A DNA stretch of 64,000 nt from Desulfobacterales bacterium (GTDB taxonomy: Bacteria > Desulfobacterota > Desulfobacteria > Desulfobacterales > JAEINQ01). The notes beneath the pieces were generated by a model. That model worked only from the letters and a program-made list of their open reading frames with translations, did not search any database and was not told where the DNA came from. The DNA lies in NCBI GenBank assembly GCA_016342285.1, contig JAEINQ010000033.1, forward strand, positions 1 through 64,000, written 5' to 3'. Made by a program: the position numbers and the translations under genes. Below, piece by piece: positions 60,124-64,000 of this stretch. How positions within the stretch are numbered: the stretch's first letter is position 1; each line of letters begins with the position of its first letter.

Positions 60124-62472
60124 TCAGCTACCGAGGGCCAGCTTGAGGACGTTGATCATCTTTTCTTCAAAGTGAAATTCAACCTCTTCCTTGACTTTGG
60201 CCGGAAGGTCCTCCAGGTCCCTTTCATTCCATTTGGGCAAAATGATCGTTCGGATACCGGCCCGATGGGCGCCGAGTACTTTTTCCTTGACGCCGCCCAC
60301 CGGCAGGACCTGCCCGCGAAGGGTGATCTCCCCGGTCATGGCCAGATCTTTCTTAATGGTTCGGTTGGTCAGCAGTGAGACCAGGGCGGTCATCATGGTC
60401 ACGCCGGCGGACGGGCCGTCCTTGGGGATGGCGCCGGCCGGGACATGAATATGGATGTCGTTTTTTTCGAAAAAGTCCTCATCGATCCCGAGGCTTTTGG
60501 CATTGGTCCGGATAAAGCTCAGCGCCGTGGAGGCCGACTCTTTCATCACGTCGCCCAGTTGACCGGTCATGGTCAGCCCTTTTGCGCCTTTCATGGCCGT
60601 GGCCTCCACAAAAAGCAGTTCGCCGCCGGTGGGCGTCCAGGCCATTCCCGTCACCACACCGGGGGTCTTGATCCGTTCTTTGGCCTCATGGACGATGCGG
60701 ATGGGGCCGAGAAACGTGGCCAGGTTCTTGGTGGTGACCGATACCGATTTGGCCTCGCCTTCGGCCACGGCGGCTGCAACCCCCCGGCATACGTTGGCGA
60801 TCTCCCGCTCGAGGTTTCGAAGTCCCGCCTCCCGGGTGTACCCGGCTATGATTTGCTTGACGGCCCCCTGGGACAATTTGATCTGGTTGGCCTTGAGGCC
60901 ATGGGCGCTCCGCTGGCGGGGGATCAGGTAGCGGTTGGCGATCATGAGTTTTTCGTCCAGGGTATAGCCGCTCAATTGAAGGACCTCCATGCGGTCCCTT
61001 AAAGCGGGCGGAATGGTGTCGAGCACGTTGGCCGTGGTAATGAACATCACCTTGGACAGGTCAAAGGGGACATCCAGGTAATGATCGGAAAAGGAGAAGT
61101 TCTGCTCTGGATCGAGGACTTCCAGAAGGGCCGATGACGGGTCACCGCGAAAATCCGAGCCCACCTTGTCGATCTCGTCCAGCATGAAGATGGGGTTGTT
61201 GGACTCGGCCCGTCGAATCCCCTGAATAATGCGGCCGGGCAGGGCCCCCACGTAAGTTCGGCGGTGCCCCCGGATTTCCGCTTCGTCCCGAACCCCGCCC
61301 AGGGAGATGCGGTGGAATTTTCTTCCCAGAGCCTTGGCGATGGATCGGCCCAGGGAGGTCTTGCCGGTGCCCGGGGGGCCGGCCAGGCAGAGGATCGGCC
61401 CCTTGGAGTCGGGCTTGAGCTTTCGGACCGCCAAAAATTCGAGAACCCGCTTCTTGGGTTTTTCCAGTCCGAAATGGTCTTCGTCGAGAACGCTTCGTGC
61501 TTTCTTGATATCGAGATTGTCCTCGGTACTCTGGTTCCAGGGCAAGGACGTGATCCAGTCCAGATAGGTGGAGGCCACGGTATACTCGGCAGAGGACGGG
61601 TGCATTCGAGACAGGCGGTCCAGCTCTCGTTCGGCCTCCTTGCGCGCTTCTTCGGGGAGGTTGGCGGCCGCGATCTTTTCCCGGTACTCGTCGATCTCCA
61701 CCTTGCTTTCGTCTTTTTCGCCCAGTTCCTCCCGAATGGTCTTGAGCTGCTGGCGCAGGTAGTAGTCCCGCTGGTTTTTATCCATGTCGCCCTTGACCTG
61801 GCTCTGGATCTTATTGCCCAGTTCGAGGATTTCGAGCTGCTGGTTGACCAGTCGGGTCACGAGCTTGAGTCGCTTCTTGACGTCCTCGATCTCCAGGACC
61901 TGCTGTTTTTCTTCCTGGGTGGAATTGATGGTAGAAGTGACCATGTCGGCGAGGATGCCCGGCTGTTCGATGGATTTGGCCATGGCGCCGATCTCCTTGG
62001 GAAGACCCGGGGAGAGATCAACGATGCGGATGAACTGGCTGATGATATTGGCGTGAAGGGCCTGGATCTCCTTGTCCTGAGCCTCATTTTCCTCGATAGG
62101 GTCCACTTCGGCCATAAGGTAGGGGGTCTCTTTGACGAAGGTTTTGACCCTGAACCGGTTGAGCCCCTGAACCAGCAACTGGGCCTTGTCGTCTTCGGTC
62201 TTGGCCATTTTTAAAATCAGGGCGCTGGTGCCGATCCTGGCCAGATCCTTTTCCGGATCGGTTCGGGCGTCTTTTCGCTTGGCAGAGGTCAAAAGGCCAA
62301 TGATCCGGTTCTTGGACATGGCTTCATCTACCAGCTTAACGGAGTCTCCCTCCATCACCACCAGGGGCAAAACCATTTTGGGAAACAGGACCGCGTCGAA
62401 AAGCGGCAAAATCGGAAGCGCCTTGGGGAGTTTTTCCGTCTCGGCTTCCTCGGGCAGTTTGGGATCACTCAT
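60124..62472 (-). CDS. lon: ATP-dependent protease Lon
   Basis: A 782-residue Lon protease of full length. The N-terminal substrate domain is at ~20-215 (LPILPLFDAVLFPKMVLPLVV). AAA+ Walker A is GPPGTGKTS, Walker B is IFMLDEIDKVG, and the C-terminal protease domain has the catalytic Ser in PKDGPSAGVTM and Lys in GGVKEKVLGAH. The ATG at 62472 has GGAGGT 6 nt upstream. It lies 65 bp downstream of hsp20-1 in the same direction, so the two probably form a stress operon. Confidence 0.97.
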   Translation of the reverse strand: MSDPKLPEEAETEKLPKALPILPLFDAVLFPKMVLPLVVMEGDSVKLVDEAMSKNRIIGLLTSAKRKDARTDPEKDLARIGTSALILKMAKTEDDKAQLLVQGLNRFRVKTFVKETPYLMAEVDPIEENEAQDKEIQALHANIISQFIRIVDLSPGLPKEIGAMAKSIEQPGILADMVTSTINSTQEEKQQVLEIEDVKKRLKLVTRLVNQQLEILELGNKIQSQVKGDMDKNQRDYYLRQQLKTIREELGEKDESKVEIDEYREKIAAANLPEEARKEAERELDRLSRMHPSSAEYTVASTYLDWITSLPWNQSTEDNLDIKKARSVLDEDHFGLEKPKKRVLEFLAVRKLKPDSKGPILCLAGPPGTGKTSLGRSIAKALGRKFHRISLGGVRDEAEIRGHRRTYVGALPGRIIQGIRRAESNNPIFMLDEIDKVGSDFRGDPSSALLEVLDPEQNFSFSDHYLDVPFDLSKVMFITTANVLDTIPPALRDRMEVLQLSGYTLDEKLMIANRYLIPRQRSAHGLKANQIKLSQGAVKQIIAGYTREAGLRNLEREIANVCRGVAAAVAEGEAKSVSVTTKNLATFLGPIRIVHEAKERIKTPGVVTGMAWTPTGGELLFVEATAMKGAKGLTMTGQLGDVMKESASTALSFIRTNAKSLGIDEDFFEKNDIHIHVPAGAIPKDGPSAGVTMMTALVSLLTNRTIKKDLAMTGEITLRGQVLPVGGVKEKVLGAHRAGIRTIILPKWNERDLEDLPAKVKEEVEFHFEEKMINVLKLALGS

Positions 62473-62537
62473 CTTTACCTCCAAGCGTCTTCTGCGGGTA
62501 TGTTTTAAAAGAATCGGTCCGGGAGCCGGCTTGGGTT

Positions 62538-62990
62538 CTATTCGTCGGAAATGGGAATCCTGTGGCTGATTTCCGGCGGCAGCTTAACGAGCCGTATTTG
62601 AAGAAATCCGTTGGTGTAAGAGGAAGAGACCACCTCCGTGTCGATGGGGGCCGGCAGAAAGAGGATCCGTTCAAAGTGGCCGTACTGAATTTCGGCCAGC
62701 CGGAAGGTGGCATTGCCGGTTCTCGGCAGTTCGCTGCGACAGCCGGAGATGCGGACCGCCTTGGAGTTGATCTCTACTTCCAGGTCGTCCTTGTCCACGC
62801 CGGCGATTTCCGCCAGTACAATGATCTCTTCGGAGGTTTCGTAAATATCCATTTGGGGCGACCAGGCGCGTTCAGATGACAGAAACATCGGGCTGACCGG
62901 TCGGGGTCGAAAGATTTCGTCGATGGATCTTCGAAACGAGCACTCCAAAGGGTCCAAGTCGTTGCCAAAACGAATCTTGATGTATTCCAT
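62538..62990 (-). CDS. Hsp20/alpha-crystallin small heat-shock protein 1
   Basis: A 150-residue chaperone with the alpha-crystallin domain at ~45-140 (MDIYETSEEIIVLAEIAGVDKDDLEVEINSKAVRISG, then GHFERILFLPAPID and SYTNGFLQIRL). It holds unfolding proteins for later refolding or degradation. Its position just upstream of lon fits a shared proteostasis transcript. The start at 62990 (MEYIKIRFGN) excludes an upstream extension that is repeat R5 sequence. Confidence 0.92.
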   Translation of the reverse strand: MEYIKIRFGNDLDPLECSFRRSIDEIFRPRPVSPMFLSSERAWSPQMDIYETSEEIIVLAEIAGVDKDDLEVEINSKAVRISGCRSELPRTGNATFRLAEIQYGHFERILFLPAPIDTEVVSSSYTNGFLQIRLVKLPPEISHRIPISDE

Positions 62991-63021
62991 GTTCGGCTCC
63001 TGGCAAGGGGGTTCTATACGC

Positions 63022-63136
63022 AGTAGGAATCCACGTCCTGTGGTCGTGGTCAGAGTCAATTGGCTCTGCTGAAACACCAATGTTGCCAGTGACTAAAGTG
63101 AACTAAAGCCTGGTCCCCTGGGCCAGGATTCTTTAC
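63022..63136. repeat. Modular dispersed repeat R5 (short, inverted)
   Basis: Reverse orientation relative to R4. It begins with end module 2 (GTAGGAATCCACGTCCTG), has short arms AGTGACTAAAGTGAACTAAAG, and ends with end module 1 (CCTGGTCCCCTGGGCCAGG then ATTCTTTAC). The centre is missing, so this looks like a deletion derivative. Both hairpin stems are intact. Confidence 0.75.
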
Positions 63137-63273
63137 TTGTTTCGGGACGCACCGGCTACGTGAAGAAGGTAGCACCCAATCCCTGGTTTGTAAAGTTTTG
63201 CGCCATTGGGTCAATGGGTTGGCTCAAATGCGGTCGCGTTGTTTTTAATATTTTGAAAACAGGCGGTTTGTAC

Positions 63274-63437
63274 CTGTTCACGGGGTTGAAACGCATAAGG
63301 AATTCCAATCCCTCGCACGGTAATCGTTTACAGGGTGCCGTAGATGCGAGGCACCGGGCATGCAGACGTACTTTTTTCGTACTTCAAATGCCCGGGAACA
63401 AAGTCACGCCTCGGCGTGATGCCCTGTGAACGATTAC
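63274..63437. repeat. Structured dispersed repeat B2
   Basis: Second copy of B1. The core (63320-63437) has ends GTAATCGTTTACAGGG and CCCTGTGAACGATTAC. Compared with B1 (GTAAGCG ... CGCTTAC) both arms changed together, preserving pairing. The internal GGGCAT/ATGCCC and TCACGCC-TC-GGCGTGA hairpins are conserved. It lies in the 557-bp gap between the two divergent hsp20 genes. Confidence 0.78.
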
Positions 63438-63483
63438 GGCAGTTTGGCAGGTTGCCGGCTTTGGCATCATGGTGTTTGCCGCC

Positions 63484-63511
63484 TTGACAGGAACGCACCG
63501 GTGGTTAAAAT
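63484..63511 (+). promoter_or_regulatory. Sigma-70-type promoter for hsp20-2
   Basis: TTGACA (63484-63489), a 16-bp spacer and TAAAAT (63506-63511) lie 37 bp before the GTG start. No heat-shock CIRCE element was seen. Confidence 0.55.
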
Positions 63512-63547
63512 CAGGCAGACAAGAAAATGAAACCAAGGAGGTGATGG

Positions 63548-63994
63548 GTGACGATTATCAAATGGGATCCATTCAGGAACGTGGCGGCCCTTCAGGACCG
63601 AATCAACCGCATGTTTGACGACACCTTCCCCCATCACGGTCAAGGCGAGGATGTGGCCATGTGCGACTGGCAGCCCGCGGTGGATATTTTGGAAACCGCC
63701 GCGGGTGTGGTCATTCGGGCGGATCTTCCCGGTGTGCGAAAGGAAAATGTGTCGGTGGAGGTTAAAGACAATCTGTTGAGTTTAAGCGGTTCCCGAAACC
63801 CAGAGGCCTCCACGGCCGAAGAGCGGTATTTCAAAAGGGAACGGTGCAGCGGCAGCTTCCACCGCGCTTTTTCCCTTCAGGGGGTGGTCCGTCCGGATAA
63901 AATAAGGGCGGTATTCAAAGACGGCGTCCTGGAAATCCTCGTAGCCAAGACCGAAGAAGAAAAGCCAAAACGGATTCAGGTCGACATCGATTGA
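63548..63994 (+). CDS. Hsp20/alpha-crystallin small heat-shock protein 2
   Basis: A 148-residue small heat-shock protein with the alpha-crystallin domain at ~40-145: DWQPAVDILETAAGVVIRADLPGVRKENVSVEVKDNLLSLSG, then GSFHRAFSLQGVVRPDKIRAVFKDGVLEILV, the family landmarks. The start is GTG at 63548 with AAGGAGGTGAT upstream. It is divergent from hsp20-1-lon with repeats R5 and B2 between them. The C-terminal KRIQV is the IxI/V-like tail used in oligomer assembly. Confidence 0.94.
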   Translation: MTIIKWDPFRNVAALQDRINRMFDDTFPHHGQGEDVAMCDWQPAVDILETAAGVVIRADLPGVRKENVSVEVKDNLLSLSGSRNPEASTAEERYFKRERCSGSFHRAFSLQGVVRPDKIRAVFKDGVLEILVAKTEEEKPKRIQVDID

Positions 63995-64000
63995 TCCCGA

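Noticed and set aside
1-64000. tRNA, rRNA, riboswitches, insertion sequences or prophage
   Set aside because: Scanning intergenic regions by eye gave no cloverleaf, no known riboswitch core and no transposase or integrase reading frame; a covariance search would be needed to exclude small RNAs.

Overview
The window looks like a chromosomal segment of a GC-rich anaerobic deltaproteobacterium (Desulfobacterota; a Desulfosarcina/Desulfococcus-type sulfate reducer is the best guess). This rests on gene content, not on a marker gene: a three-piece ferredoxin-bearing glutamate synthase, many [4Fe-4S] proteins, two genes read through in-frame TGA as selenocysteine, and very many structured intergenic repeats. 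No rRNA, tRNA, CRISPR array, transposase or prophage was seen.

Layout. 0.1-3.8 kb: pstC-pstA-pstB-phoU phosphate uptake genes (+). 3.8-18.8 kb: a long minus-strand run which, in transcription order, is a split glutamate synthase (gltB1-gltB2-gltB3/D fusion), carA-carB, purF, a radical SAM protein, then small zinc-ribbon proteins, a Nudix hydrolase and arfB. 19.2-25.3 kb (+): a Tat/lipoprotein M48 peptidase with TPR-like repeats, glnE, a plasmid-type replication initiator homologue and a MarR regulator. 25.4-35.9 kb: a FecR-domain surface protein (-), an MFS exporter, a DUF2892 protein, UspA, a Phd/RelE pair, an SDR preceded by a 19-codon SEC-C micro-ORF, a TIM-barrel protein, a DMT transporter and a Cys-rich ferredoxin-like protein.

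36.0-39.6 kb is an accessory patch: two VapBC modules flank a deleted alcohol dehydrogenase and two consecutive selenoprotein genes, a 1-Sec peroxiredoxin and a small BFD-like [2Fe-2S] selenoprotein. 39.9-47.7 kb: pyrE (-), then an overlapping cell-envelope operon tolC-ftsE-ftsX-envC-ctpA-yibQ. 47.7-51.8 kb: repeat-rich DNA, a GIY-YIG protein and two CoA-transferase subunits, each preceded by a copy of the same structured repeat. 51.8-64 kb: a biotin carrier protein, a response-regulator/histidine-kinase fusion, prmA, a radical SAM protein, gmhB-recD2, rlpA, hsp20-lon and a second hsp20.

The genes are mostly housekeeping: phosphate, nitrogen (GOGAT plus glnE), pyrimidine/purine synthesis (car, purF, pyrE), division-coupled wall hydrolysis (ftsEX-envC, rlpA) and proteostasis (lon, hsp20). 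The unusual content is (i) the selenoprotein pair with visible SECIS-like hairpins, and (ii) families of modular intergenic repeats whose hairpin ends covary, whose arms are inverted simple repeats, and which themselves carry ~20-bp palindromic mini-insertions.
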